A stretch of DNA of 45,593 bases from Silene noctiflora (lineage: Eukaryota; Streptophyta; Magnoliopsida; Caryophyllales; Caryophyllaceae), in the NCBI GenBank assembly GCA_009801015.1, contig VHZZ01000096.1, positions 57,336 to 102,928 of the forward strand. Direction: 5' to 3'. The notes beneath the pieces were generated by a model. That model saw nothing but the letters and a program-made list of their open reading frames with translations, had not been told where the DNA came from and made no database searches. Positions 1 to 10,700 of this stretch are shown here, one piece after another. Position numbers and translations under genes: made by a program. Within the stretch, counting starts at the first letter, position 1, and each line of letters opens with the position of its first letter.

Positions 1-158
1 ATGTTAAATTAGTTACAACAATAACATACAAATATTTAGCCTCACAATCTTTTTTTCATTAACAAACTGTTTCATGTTTTATTTTATTTGAAAAATATAT
101 TTTAATCATATGTAAACAAAGTTAATTGCCCCGTTGCAACGCACGGGTGTCAAACTAG
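1..158 (+). mobile_element. Helitron 3' end (partial, enters from left edge)
   Basis: The stretch at about 130-148 forms a GC-rich hairpin (CCCGT, loop TGCAAC, CACGGG), followed by about ten bases and CTAG at 155-158, then T. A short hairpin just before CTRR, with insertion between A and T, is the diagnostic Helitron 3' terminus. The 5' end lies outside the window, so size and coding content are unknown. The upstream AT-rich bases contain no readable ORF, consistent with a non-autonomous copy. Confidence 0.6.
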
Positions 159-239
159 TATAAATATATATTTGAGGCTTTTTTCGAGCGATGTGGTAAT
201 CTCCAACTTTTTTAAAACACTTAAAATAAATTATTTAAA

Positions 240-455
240 TTTTTTCTATTAAAATTAGGAGCTAATTAATTATTTAAGATTTTTTTATTAGAAATAGAAA
301 AAGAAAATTAATTATTTAGAATTTTCATAACTTAACTAAAAATAAATTTTTTAATTTTTTTCTATTAGAATTAGGAGCTAATTAATTATTTACGATTTTT
401 CTATTAAAAATAGAAAAAAGAAAATTAATTATTTAGAATTCTCCTAACTTAATTA
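240..455. repeat. Two-copy AT-rich direct repeat, period about 116 bp
   Basis: The block beginning CTATTAAAATTAGGAGCTAA at 246 recurs, with few changes, as CTATTAGAATTAGGAGCTAA at 362, and similarity continues for about 95 bases in each copy. No ORF crosses it. It probably belongs to decayed transposon sequence next to the Helitron end. Confidence 0.6.
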
Positions 456-2045
456 GAATAATGAAATTGTAGGTTACATACTAACATTAAAACTTTTACG
501 AGCTTCAACATAATCAACGCATGTAAGTGAATTGTAATGTGCCTAAATTAGGCATTCATTTGGTCTATTTCATACGTGAAACATATACTGATATTTCTCA
601 ACATGAAAAAATTGACTCAAGAATGACCCATAATTATCACTTTGCGGAAAGACCTAAGGCCAACTCTACATAATTCTAAGTCATTAATTTGGACAATATG
701 TTAGAGTATACTGTCAAAGTGTAGGTTAGCACTAACAATCGTTGTAAGCCTATAATGTTTGTAGTGTGTAGTAGTAGTAGTAATTAAAAGCTCATTTTGT
801 ATTATTCTCACTATAATAATATTGATGATTATATGAATTTTATCGGTCATAAGTATTTGCATTTAAGGATAATTAGAAACTGATCTGGGACGACTTCGAG
901 GAACAAGGGATTATAAAATTTGAATAAATAAAGAGATTAATTTTTAGAATTAAGACCTAAGATATTAATTTTTTAGCTATATTAACATGATAACGATATC
1001 ATTTTTAAAGGTATGAGAAATTACATTGTACATACATATTGTTTGGATGATCTTAGTAATCATTTGCTTCACTTTCCTCCCTTTATAATTCCAATAAATT
1101 AAACTATCATATTATTTTCTGAATTTTAAGATATGAAATAAATCATACAAATAACTTCGGGTCAAGAGAAGGATAAGGGAAAGACATATCATAAGATTAC
1201 TTGGTGTAAAAAAATGACAATAAATGACAAAATTTAACCTTTAAAGATGACAAAAAATGGAAGAGGAATTACTTAAATATGGGTTATTTAGTATTTATAC
1301 TTTTTATTTACTATTGAGTATATATTTAGGAAATTTAACAATCAGCTTTAGATGAACAAAAAAAAAATTGAGACAAATGAGGTGTATATAATATTTTAAA
1401 TTTTTATTTATTATGAAGTGTATATATGTAGGAAAGTCAACAATTAGTTTAGATAGAACTAAAAAAGTAGGATAATGTAATTTAGGTGAAGGGAGTAAAC
1501 AAGGGTGGGGTTATACGGATCACATGTTGTGTTAGGAGGTCTTAACAACATATTTGGCATATAACTTTTAAAATAAGTTAGTGGGACTTATGTAATAAAG
1601 TTGATAAAATTTCAATATATTATAATAATTTTATACAGTATTTAGTTGTATATTCTAAAAATAGCTTATGAATATAAAAACGTCATATTAAAATTACAAA
1701 AGGTGGATTTCATACATATATAACTTTAAAATAGTAAGTCATGTTGTAAAAATTAAATTAATTTAATGTCGTTTTATCTCAAATGTTGATTACGGATAGA
1801 TGGAGCAATCTCCTTTGATAGTATTAAAGGCAAGTTCATGAAACGTTCATCCCAAGTTTGTTCATTTTATTTATATGAGTTACAAACCAAAATTTTTAGT
1901 ACTTCACAATATTCAATTTTGGTATTATTTACCACTTGACGCGTAAAACAAAACAAATTTACACATTAAAATAAATAACTTGATATTAACATTGAGAATA
2001 CAAGTAAAAGTAATTACATAAAACATGCAATGTATAAGAAAACCA
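456..2045. other. AT-rich spacer without a recognisable gene
   Basis: No ORF with recognisable protein content was found on either strand. The region has loosely repeated AT-rich text: around 1290-1370 and 1390-1480 two segments share the order of a TTTATTTA run, a TATATAT-TAGGAAA core and an A-rich tail. This suggests degenerate transposon remnants, not a gene. Confidence 0.5.
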
Positions 2046-2050
2046 ATATA

Positions 2051-2075
2051 TGTGTGTGTGTGTGTGTGTGTGTGT
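2051..2075. repeat. (TG)n microsatellite
   Basis: About twelve uninterrupted TG dinucleotides. It abuts the presumed TG start of the LTR-like segment that follows. Confidence 0.85.
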
Positions 2076-3100
2076 AATACTCGTGATTTTTGGTATTGGG
2101 ACACTCGGCAGAGTACAATGTACTCGACCGAGTGCCCATGTGAGTTGGTCTGTCGGTGTTCTGGGATTTGGGGCTCAGACGAGTGCGGAGCACTCGGTCG
2201 AATGGCGTGTACTCGGTCGAGTGTCTTGCACTCGGTCGAGTGTCTTGTACTCGACCGAGTGTCCGGTTCGTGTCGGCTTTTTGGCGGAAAATATATATTA
2301 GAACGAGAAGCAGTAAATCGTTTATTCACTTTTAAAACAAAACCTAAACATCGATAGCTGCTCCTCCTTCTAATCCTTCAATCCACGGTGCATCCTTGTC
2401 ATTTGTTGGGTTTTCACGCATCTTAATACCGTAATCGTCAGGGTAAGTCTTTAATTGAGTCTTTTGGCCTTCGTAGAGGAAACATTATGATCTATTGCTT
2501 GTTTCTGGATTTGCTTGTTGAGGTAGGGTTTCCCTACTCAATTGATTGTAGAACTGTATATTATATAATGTGAAGATCTTGTAATGTGTACTGTGATATG
2601 ATTATATGATTGTGACGATGTTGTGATGGCGATGTTGGTGGTGGATGTTGGTGTTGAGTGTGATTGAGATGTGATTGATAGTGTGATTTTGTGAGCCATT
2701 GTGAGAGTCGGTCTACCCCCATTGTTCGTCTCCTGCGTTTTCTCGGCGCAGGAGAGATGTTCACATTAAGGGACTTGGGTTATTGTGGGTGGTTAGGTGG
2801 TTGGCTGCGGTCTTCCACTTACAGGGCTACACACTTGAGTGTGTAGTCGGTTACTTGATATGTGGTGTGTTGATGGTGGTGGTGGCGGTGTGGTGGCTTG
2901 CTTGATATGTTTACATTGTTTAATGTATATAGTTATTCAGTTGACTAACCTCGTTATTGTTTTCAAAACCGTGGTGATCCATTCGGGGATGGTGAGCAGT
3001 TGGTTTAGCAGGTATTGACGATGATGATTGTTTTCAAAACAGAGGAGACATCAAACACGTGGTTGAGATAAGGAGGAGAGATCTAAAAGGCCTAAGGTAA
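2073..3100 (+). mobile_element. Probable LTR retrotransposon remnant (solo or truncated LTR)
   Basis: The segment opens TGTAATACTCGTGATTTTTG, the style of many plant Ty3-gypsy (Tekay-like) LTRs. It then has a repeated-motif block like a U3 enhancer (2102-2261) and a long GT-rich stretch with text near 2975-3000 (CCATTCGGGGATGGTGAGCA) that resembles conserved LTR sequence. No primer binding site, gag-pol ORF or partner LTR is visible, and the 3' boundary is not resolved, so the end coordinate is approximate. The family assignment is from memory of sequence style, not from a search. Confidence 0.4.
2102..2261. repeat. Array of near-palindromic 14-mers at 19-bp spacing
   Basis: Copies of the near-palindrome YACTCGRYCGAGTR start at 2102, 2121, 2191, 2210, 2229 and 2248, with a weaker copy at 2172. 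The start-to-start distance is exactly 19 bp within each cluster. The central GGTC/GACC core flips orientation between copies, which the palindrome permits. It sits where an LTR enhancer would be expected. Confidence 0.75.
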
Positions 3101-3576
3101 ACTGCATCTATATTAGTCATTTATCATATTTTAAATACAAAGATCAAAAGAGAGAAGACTAGACATATTATATGTAATGCATGTAATGTTAAGTGAATTA
3201 AAATACGAAAGGACTTGTCATTTTTGTTTTGTTTCACCAATTAAACCTCCGAAAACAACTATCTAAAGGAAAAAAAATTGTGTCATCCAAGCTTCAATTA
3301 GTTTACCAAATAAAATCGTATGCTGAAACAATAATGATCGTTAATCAAGTTATGTTAGCATTGAAATTATCCTAGAGTTCTCTTTACACAATAAAGGCCT
3401 AAAACGACTTTACACATTATAAATTTAGTCAACTAATTTAGAATCTGTGCAACACACGAATAAATCACAACTTGAAACAATAAATTGTCTGACAACCCCT
3501 CTACACCAATTAGAAGANNATACTATACAACCTATACAACTGGTAGTATAGATTTGGAGATTTATAATAAAGGATT
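3101..3576. other. Spacer, no gene seen
   Basis: AT-rich text with two undetermined bases at 3518-3519. No ORF of interest and no clear repeat structure was recognised. Confidence 0.45.
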
Positions 3577-3761
3577 TGAGCTTATATGTACATTTTACGA
3601 GCTTTATTGAAAAGACTCTGGACGCCTATATATAAATTTTAAACTCAAAATATTATAATGAAACTAAAAAAAGCTCAACTATATTTTAATTTTAACACCT
3701 AAAAAATTAAAATGTAACTCATAAATTTTAAAAACTCGAAAAGATTTGCATATAAGCTCAA
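3577..3761. mobile_element. Small MITE-like inverted-repeat element
   Basis: The left end TTGAGCTTATATG plus a following CGAG block about ten bases on is mirrored at the right end (CTCG near 3735, then CATATAAGCTCAA at 3749-3761). The termini therefore form imperfect inverted repeats of about 30 bp around an AT-rich centre with no coding capacity. The superfamily is not determined because target-site duplications are unclear. Confidence 0.5.
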
Positions 3762-4164
3762 TTAGATTTGTATAATCTGGATGTATCATGGTCATATACA
3801 TCTGGATGTATAGTCTTATTTATGGCTCTACATAATAAAAGCTAAAACGTTCTTAAACATTACTTATTCATTTAAACTTTATCCAATTATTTTAAAATCC
3901 GTGCAACACACTAGTCAGGTTATAAAACTATGCTTTAAAACAAATACAAGTATACTTTATTTCAAAATTTCAAAATTTTATATTATATTAATCATTTTAT
4001 ATTGATTTCATTGGCTTAACTTTAAATACAAATTTCCACAAATTTTTCCATTTACGGGTCGGTCGAATCCTAACCTTAAATGTGCACGTCATTATATCGT
4101 TTTCGAATTCAAGTAATTTTTAGACGGGGGTTTCGTTCGTTTTTCCGTATCAAGTCAACTTTCC

Positions 4165-4600
4165 ACAGGTTTAGTTGCAAACTATCGAGTTGTTTATCAC
4201 GTACACTCGTTTCCCTCAAGGTCCACAAGAAGTCAAGAAGTCAAGTATCGTTTATCAATTTATAACCGTGTCGTGCATAAAACGGCTAGTTATGAGGAGT
4301 ATCCGTGCTACCTAAACTTTCAACAAGTGTCTAATTGCATGGTGCAACTATTGAGTTGTTCATCACGTACACTCGTTTCCCACATGGCCACAAGGCCCAC
4401 AAGAAGTCAAGTAATGTTTATCATTTTATTACACAAAACGGCTGGTTACGAGAAGTGTCCGCGCTACCTAGTCTCTGAACAGATCTAGTTGCAAATTGCA
4501 ACCTATTGAGTTGTTAATCACGCACACTCGTTTCTCACGAGCTCCACAAGAAATCAAATAACGTTTGTCAATTTATAACTCATAAGATATGATCAACTTT
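4165..4600. repeat. Diverged direct repeats (~160 bp, about 2.6 copies) upstream of the BAHD gene
   Basis: The sequence block TTGCA(A), then GAGTTGT..ATCACG..CACTCGTTT, CCACAAGAA.TCAA and, in the first two copies, an AAACGGCT(A/G)GTTA module recurs. The CACTCGTTT core is at 4204, 4370 and 4525, giving spacings of 166 and 155 bp. Short ORFs across it are non-coding by composition. The array ends about 100 bp before the TATA-rich promoter of the acyltransferase. Confidence 0.7.
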
Positions 4601-4618
4601 ATTATATCTTCATTTATT

Positions 4619-4650
4619 TATATATATATACTTTATTTATATATATATAG
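4619..4650 (+). promoter_or_regulatory. TATA-rich core promoter region of the BAHD gene
   Basis: Two TATATATATA runs separated by CTTTATT lie about 70-100 bp before the ATG at 4717, the distance expected for a TATA box plus a short leader. Which run is used cannot be told from sequence. A plain TA microsatellite is the alternative. Confidence 0.4.
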
Positions 4651-4716
4651 TTTGTGAAATTTTCTTACCACCTCAACAACTAACCTCTTTATTTCTACTT
4701 TTTTATTCAAAGCTTT

Positions 4717-6096
4717 ATGATGGAGTCGCACAAAATTGAGGTGAAAATAATATCAACTGAAATCGTAAAACCGTCGTTACCAACACCGTCTCATCTCCGA
4801 CAATTGACACTATCCTTACTCGACCAAAAATACGCCCCTCTTGTTGTCCCCGTTCTTTTGTTCTACAACGGTGCTTCCAATAAGGAAGCGCGGTTGGATA
4901 TTAGTGTTCTCAAGACCTGTCTTTCAAAAACACTATCCTCGTTTTACCCTTTAGCCGGTCGATTTCAAACATGGGGAAGTATCGATTGCAACGACGAAGG
5001 AATACCCTTTGTTGAAGCCCAAGTCAATTGTCCCATTTCGGATGTCCTTAACTCGATATCATCTTCGACACTTGATTTACTGTCTTTTTACCCACCTAAG
5101 GACAATTTAATCGCTTCCGGGATTAATTTAGCTATTCAGGTTAATGTGTTCAGTTGTGGTGGGTTCGCCATTGGGTGGTACCATACCCATAAGGTCACTG
5201 ACGGAACCTCAACCGCTACCTTTTTTCGCCACTGGGCTTCACTTGTAGCTCAACGCTACGACGACACAGCCCTGACTAAACCCGACTTCATCTCCGGCCC
5301 GACTGCCTTCCCTCCCGTACCAGAAGAACTGCCACTGCCTCAGCCTATCTTCCCAAAGCCAGAATCAGACGACAAGAAAGAAGAGACGAAAGACGAGAAA
5401 AAAGGATCATGGAGTTTCCTCTTCAACAACCAGATAATACTTCGGAGCTTCGTATTCAAAAACAAATCAGTAACCGAAATGAAGGCGAAGTCAATAAGCG
5501 ACCGTGTCCCGAATCCAACCCGATTCGAGGCATTGGCAGGGTTTCTCTGGAAATCAATATTGTCTGCTTCGCCAGAAGAAGGGAGAACAATGCTGAACTT
5601 AGCCGTCGATTTACGAGCAAGAACCGACCCACCGCTTCCAGTAGTATCCATGGGTAACCTTTTCGAAACACTCCACGTTCGATCCGAAAAAAGAGCTCAA
5701 CTTCCAGAGCTGGTAGCGGAAATCCATGAATCAATAACCAACATGAAGAATTTAGCAATGGAATATCAAGGTGAAAATCGAGTCGAAGCTAAGGATAAAC
5801 ATTGGAAAAACTTCATTAACGGAGTTGTAGAGTGTAAGGGAAAAGATGCTTATGTGATTACACCATGGTGTAAGTCTGCAGGGTTTAGTGATGTGGACTT
5901 CGGGTTCGGGTTCCCGAAGCGGGTTGTTCCGGTTGATGATGTAGTGAATCATAATCAAAGGAATACGATCATATTGACGGAGGTTAAAGATGAAGAGGGA
6001 GATGGGTTCGAAGCATGGATGTTTTTGGAGGAAGAATGTATCAAGTTTTTGGAGACCAACACGGAATTTCTCGCATTTGCTTCCCCAAACTTTTAG
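4717..6096 (+). CDS. BAHD-family acyltransferase (vinorine synthase-like)
   Basis: A single 459-aa exon, about the usual length of the family. BAHD enzymes transfer acyl groups from CoA thioesters to alcohols or amines of specialised metabolites, normally in the cytosol. The catalytic HxxxD motif is at residues 158-162 (HKVTD, followed by G), with the typical YPLAGR block at 77-82. The structural DFGWG motif is at 394-398 but reads DFGFG. Overall order and the N-terminal KPSLPTP segment resemble the vinorine synthase / benzyl alcohol acetyltransferase group (clade III). Odd feature: a very charged stretch at about 215-229 (Lys/Glu/Asp run) in the loop joining the two halves of the enzyme. The start could be either of two adjacent ATGs; the first is used here. 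The substrate cannot be inferred. There is no sign of frameshift or truncation. Confidence 0.93.
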   Translation: MMESHKIEVKIISTEIVKPSLPTPSHLRQLTLSLLDQKYAPLVVPVLLFYNGASNKEARLDISVLKTCLSKTLSSFYPLAGRFQTWGSIDCNDEGIPFVEAQVNCPISDVLNSISSSTLDLLSFYPPKDNLIASGINLAIQVNVFSCGGFAIGWYHTHKVTDGTSTATFFRHWASLVAQRYDDTALTKPDFISGPTAFPPVPEELPLPQPIFPKPESDDKKEETKDEKKGSWSFLFNNQIILRSFVFKNKSVTEMKAKSISDRVPNPTRFEALAGFLWKSILSASPEEGRTMLNLAVDLRARTDPPLPVVSMGNLFETLHVRSEKRAQLPELVAEIHESITNMKNLAMEYQGENRVEAKDKHWKNFINGVVECKGKDAYVITPWCKSAGFSDVDFGFGFPKRVVPVDDVVNHNQRNTIILTEVKDEEGDGFEAWMFLEEECIKFLETNTEFLAFASPNF

Positions 6097-6269
6097 AATT
6101 ATTTTCTGAAATACTTGTATGGTTTAAACCCAATGTATTCGCTGTTCGTTTCAAACTATTTACAAATAATGGAGATAAATAATGAAAGCATTGAAAGCAT
6201 CGTTAAAAAAACAAATCGAAGTATTATGTATGTTCAGAAGATGAGTTTTATACATGATCATAAATGGAG

Positions 6270-7717
6270 ACAAAATGAAACAAATGGCCTATATAAAGAA
6301 GCCATAACAGTCATCGACTGGAGATGAAGCATCGAAGTAACACTGTACTCTTACATAACCTGTACGAGTATTTAGATATATATATTGATCAGATACGCTC
6401 CTAGAAGACATCATGAGTTGAAAAGATCGATATTCAAATTGAAAGAATAGATGAGTAAAAAAAGAGACCTAACAAAAACTTACAGCGAAAAGACTCACAA
6501 AAAAGGAGCCAATTGGCTCCAAAACTACACTTCCGGCTTTTAGCAAATCAAGAGGTCAGCAAAAAATCGATTTTCATCTAAAGTAAGGCCTTTGGAATCT
6601 GGTTTGGAGCCTAATGTGTACGCACAGCTTGTGATCGGGACCAGAATCCTCAAGGCACCATGATGAATGTGCAGGTGTCTTCAGTGAGTTGACCCTCTGT
6701 TCATGTGACGCCTATGCTGTGACTGGATTGTATCCTGTGGTGGAGCAAATGCGGAAAGAGAAGGATTTATTAAGAATTTGGATACTATGCTACTGGGATT
6801 CGAGTACCAAGGTCGGACAGAAATGAGCATTCAAGTGTCGGAGATGGTAAACAGAATTTTTTAGACAAAGGGGACGTCCTAAAATGCAGACTACAGGTAT
6901 GGGGCAGTGAGGACACATCAAGAACAAAAGGCACGGTTACAATAAATATCAGTTCCTCATTCCATCCCATTTTTATTGTCCCTCTTTCTATTTTGGGAAG
7001 ATTTAAGGAAAAGTGGTGAATTACCAACTTTACCCCTTAAATGAAAGAAGAGGTATTAATTTTATGGTGGTAATGGTGGTAGTTCTAGGGGCAATATTGG
7101 ATGACTAAAGTTTTTCATTACTAAATTTAGAAAGGGGACAATAATTATGGGATAAACTTTGAAGGGGAAAGGGACAATGAAAGTGGGAAGGAGAGAGTAT
7201 AACATTAAAATGGAGAAATGTCTGAGAAATGTGGCTTGAAATATTATCAAATTACATGCTTCATACACCGTCCTCCCTTTTTGGCTCTTTTAGGATACGT
7301 GCTTGAGTAGCAAGGGTATTAAGTGTCGTTTGGATTCCTGGTTGCATCCCAAAAGTGAAGAGTCTAAGTAACACAAAAATATTGTAGGTAATGGTGGAAG
7401 CCGCATCCAATACTTTTGGTGTACACTGGATAAAAACCCGGGGATGCGTGATAGTTTCCACACAACACACAGCAATTCGCTTATTTTCCCTTAGAAAAAG
7501 AAATAGAAAATGAGTTTTGGACGTTGGAAATTGGAAATAGAAAAAGTTGCAAAATAGTTATCGCCCCTATTTATTTCCATTACTCATTCAGTCATCCTTA
7601 ACATCACCCAATAGTACTTAACAAACATGCAAATTCATGTGATTGGGTGATACTAATAGTAAAGTAGATATGCATGCGGCACAGCATCAAAGGTTAAATA
7701 TTATTACCATATCGAAC
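6270..7717 (-). repeat. Duplicated 3' flank of PP2A B'' copy A (pairs with 23410-24748)
   Basis: From about 170 bp after the BAHD stop codon to the copy A stop codon, the text aligns with the region downstream of copy B, interrupted by indels. A 27-base block is identical at 6631-6657 and 23801-23827, and AGGCCTTTGGAATCTG precedes both. It marks one edge of the tandem duplication and probably includes the 3' UTR. No conserved reading frame links the two copies here, so it appears non-coding. Confidence 0.7.
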
Positions 7718-10700
7718 TCAAAAAGGAGCCTCTAGAGATTCATCCCAAACTTCAGCACTTCCATTAGAAGTGTCTTCAACGTCCTCTTCCATTGAAAGCC
7801 TGATGTACTCCCTATGTGCAAATCGATCCCATTCCGTCAAGGTTGGATTCTCCCTCTCCTGTTCAGAACACGAGTGAAATAACCAGCAAGCAAGAACCTA
7901 CAAGTAGTTTTTATTCTACTTGCAGTAATAATTAACAAGGAAAAAATAATGTCATTCTACCTGGCGAATAAGGAAAGGATCACGAGTTTCAAACGCCATG
8001 AACTTATTTAGGTTAAAGAGTATGTTGAAAACATTCCCTGAAAGTTTACTCCCTTTCAAATCACGAATTGTGACAAAACTCCCATTCTGGAAAAGAAGCA
8101 CAAAACAAGTCAAAACAATAACATTGGATTGATCAGCTTGAAAATTGTGGAACTGAGGGAGAAACAGCGCAACAAGAATGCTTTTTTAGAAAAAATCCCG
8201 CCTAAGCTTCCGTAACACATCCCCCCTGTTCCCTTGTATGAACCAAACACCCCCTTACAAAGAGTGGAAGGGCTCAATAGACAACGATATCAGGAGTCCA
8301 GAGTCCACAAAATGGAAAAGAAAATCATGACACAAAAGCTACACATCGTCCCATTTATATCTATAACCAAGTTAGTCCAGGATATGACTATATTTCAGCA
8401 AAGTGAATTCAAGCACTGCGTAAAAGACAAACCTCTGGTTTAATCATGTCGATAATCTGGCACAAGATATCTTCGAAAACTACAGGCTCCTGAGCCATGC
8501 ACTCCATACGATGCAACTGCTCCTCGTAAAAGAACTGCATCTCATTCCTTGTTATAACTCCATTGCCATCTAAGTCTACGCACTTAAACCTGTGGATTAA
8601 ACAGAAATCAGAGATAGGCAGAAAGCCTGATAAAAATTGCTTAAAATGACAACACATAAAGGCACATTCAGTTACACTGTAATGCCTACATATCGGTATG
8701 ATGAAGTTTCACAAGAAAGGGTCATTTTCTCTCAAAGACACACCAGTATTCAAGGCTGGGTTCTGATGATTTGTCCTCCTCTGCTACTATGAAGTACACA
8801 AAATCTTCATATCCCATCTTGCCTTCAACAGTACTTGTGAACTTTCTTGGAACCTGGTATAAGATTTTGAAGCACAAAATATCATTTACTGGAAAGTGGA
8901 AACTACCCAAAAAAACAAGGGAGGGTAACTACTACACAAATTAAGATGAGGATAAAGATCAGCAACTGACCAATTACCTGTGAAAAAATTCTATCAACAA
9001 TCTTGTAGGTAAGTGCATGGTTCCCGTATCTGATTAGGTTCTCTTTGTCAATCAAGAAATCATGGTCTGTATCCAACTCCCAGAACTTGCAATATATCAC
9101 GTAGAAGTGCTCATATGAAAAGTACCTAACATTGAATCAGAAACACAAGGTGACAACTCTCAGAAAGATAGGAAAACTAGGGTGGACCATTTTTTGAGGG
9201 AAGGGAGCGTGCACACACACAGAGAAACACAAGGAAAAACAACTCTAAGAAAGATAGGAAAACTAGGGTGGGCCGTTTTTTGAGGGAAGGGAGCGCACGC
9301 GCACGCGCATGCACACAACCATTCTCCTCCATTTTTAAGTTCCTTTGAGCTCTCTATTACTCCCCTAATAATTACTCCCATCCCAAGTGACCCCCAAAGT
9401 TCTCTAACTTTGCTCATCTATTTCTCCAAATGTAAATTCAGTTACAAAATAATTGTAGAACGGTTCACTCCAGCATGAGTGCATGACCAGTGGAATCGGA
9501 CTGTAATATAGCAACTATTACAGCTTAAGTTGGGTAGAGTTGATAGGGTTTGACATCTGAAGTCAGTTAAGGCTGATAAAATTGAAACAAAGATAGTTAA
9601 CAAAATTAATCCAGGAAAACTACCTTAAAATATACTAAAAATTGAAACTTAAGAGGCTGTTTTTGGCCTTGTTTCTTAAAAAGAGTTCTTGCTTTTAACA
9701 GGAGTTTTTTTTATAAGTTGTTTCTTTACAAAATTGTTGTTTGTCCCATTTTTTTTATAAAACTATTTTTGTCTATTTATACTTGTCAGGCATAATTGAT
9801 TTTAAACAAATTTTTCATTTTGTTTTTTATTAAATACTCGTATTATTAAAGCATGACATTAATCATATATGTATAATAAATAGTTACAAATATCATACTA
9901 AAAATCTCTCATGAGACCATCTAATGTAATAAGTAATATGAGACAATTGTATAAAAAGGTACTAAAAGTCGTAATATAGATGACAATGAAGGGTGACCAT
10001 CACGACTAATGGTAAAATAGTAACTATCATTGAGAAAATGATTATTATATAAAAAGCAAATGTTCATCCTTCATATTGGTACAAAAATATATATAACCGA
10101 TCATTAGTATATTCACATATATTATATATACTACATGCGATATATAAGTATACTTTCAACCTTCAAATGGGTACAAATGTACAATGCATATTAATAATTA
10201 AAAGTATAAGATTATTGACAAAACAATTATGTGAGACTTACAGCCTTATACGAAATTTTGTGACGAGAGAATTAATTTATTATGGGTTACATAATCAAAC
10301 CCCAAATGTATATGTGAAGCAAAAAAACATTCATGATTATAGGTATACAAATAAAAATGAGTTAGAGAAGATGAGAAACATAAGCTAAAAGCAACAAACT
10401 GGTGCTTCTACTTTTGAGGGTCAAAAACTGATTTTGAACTTTTTATAAATAGTTTTTAAGTTGCAAACAATGTGTGTTTGGCTAAAGTGTAAGCTTTTAG
10501 TCAATAAAGGCCCTTCTAAAAATTAGGCCAAACACATAGTCGAAAACAACAATGAACCATGCATCCAAAAACCTTCGTTCACTGAATAATGTTCTAAATC
10601 CAAGACTAGCCATAAATGGCAAAGAACCTTTTAGCTCGATCAAGATACGAAGTTGCAGCTAAAGTTTAATACCATGGCACAAAGCATCTATAAAACCTTA

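Noticed and set aside
1925..2357. Overlapping ORFs on both strands
   Set aside because: They arise from the TG microsatellite and the periodic palindrome array; composition is repeat-like.
4080..4488. Two short plus-strand ORFs with similar ends
   Set aside because: Their similarity comes from the direct repeats upstream of the BAHD gene; no family resemblance.
5340..5958. Several ORFs antisense to, or in another frame of, the BAHD gene
   Set aside because: Shadows of the strong 459-aa frame.
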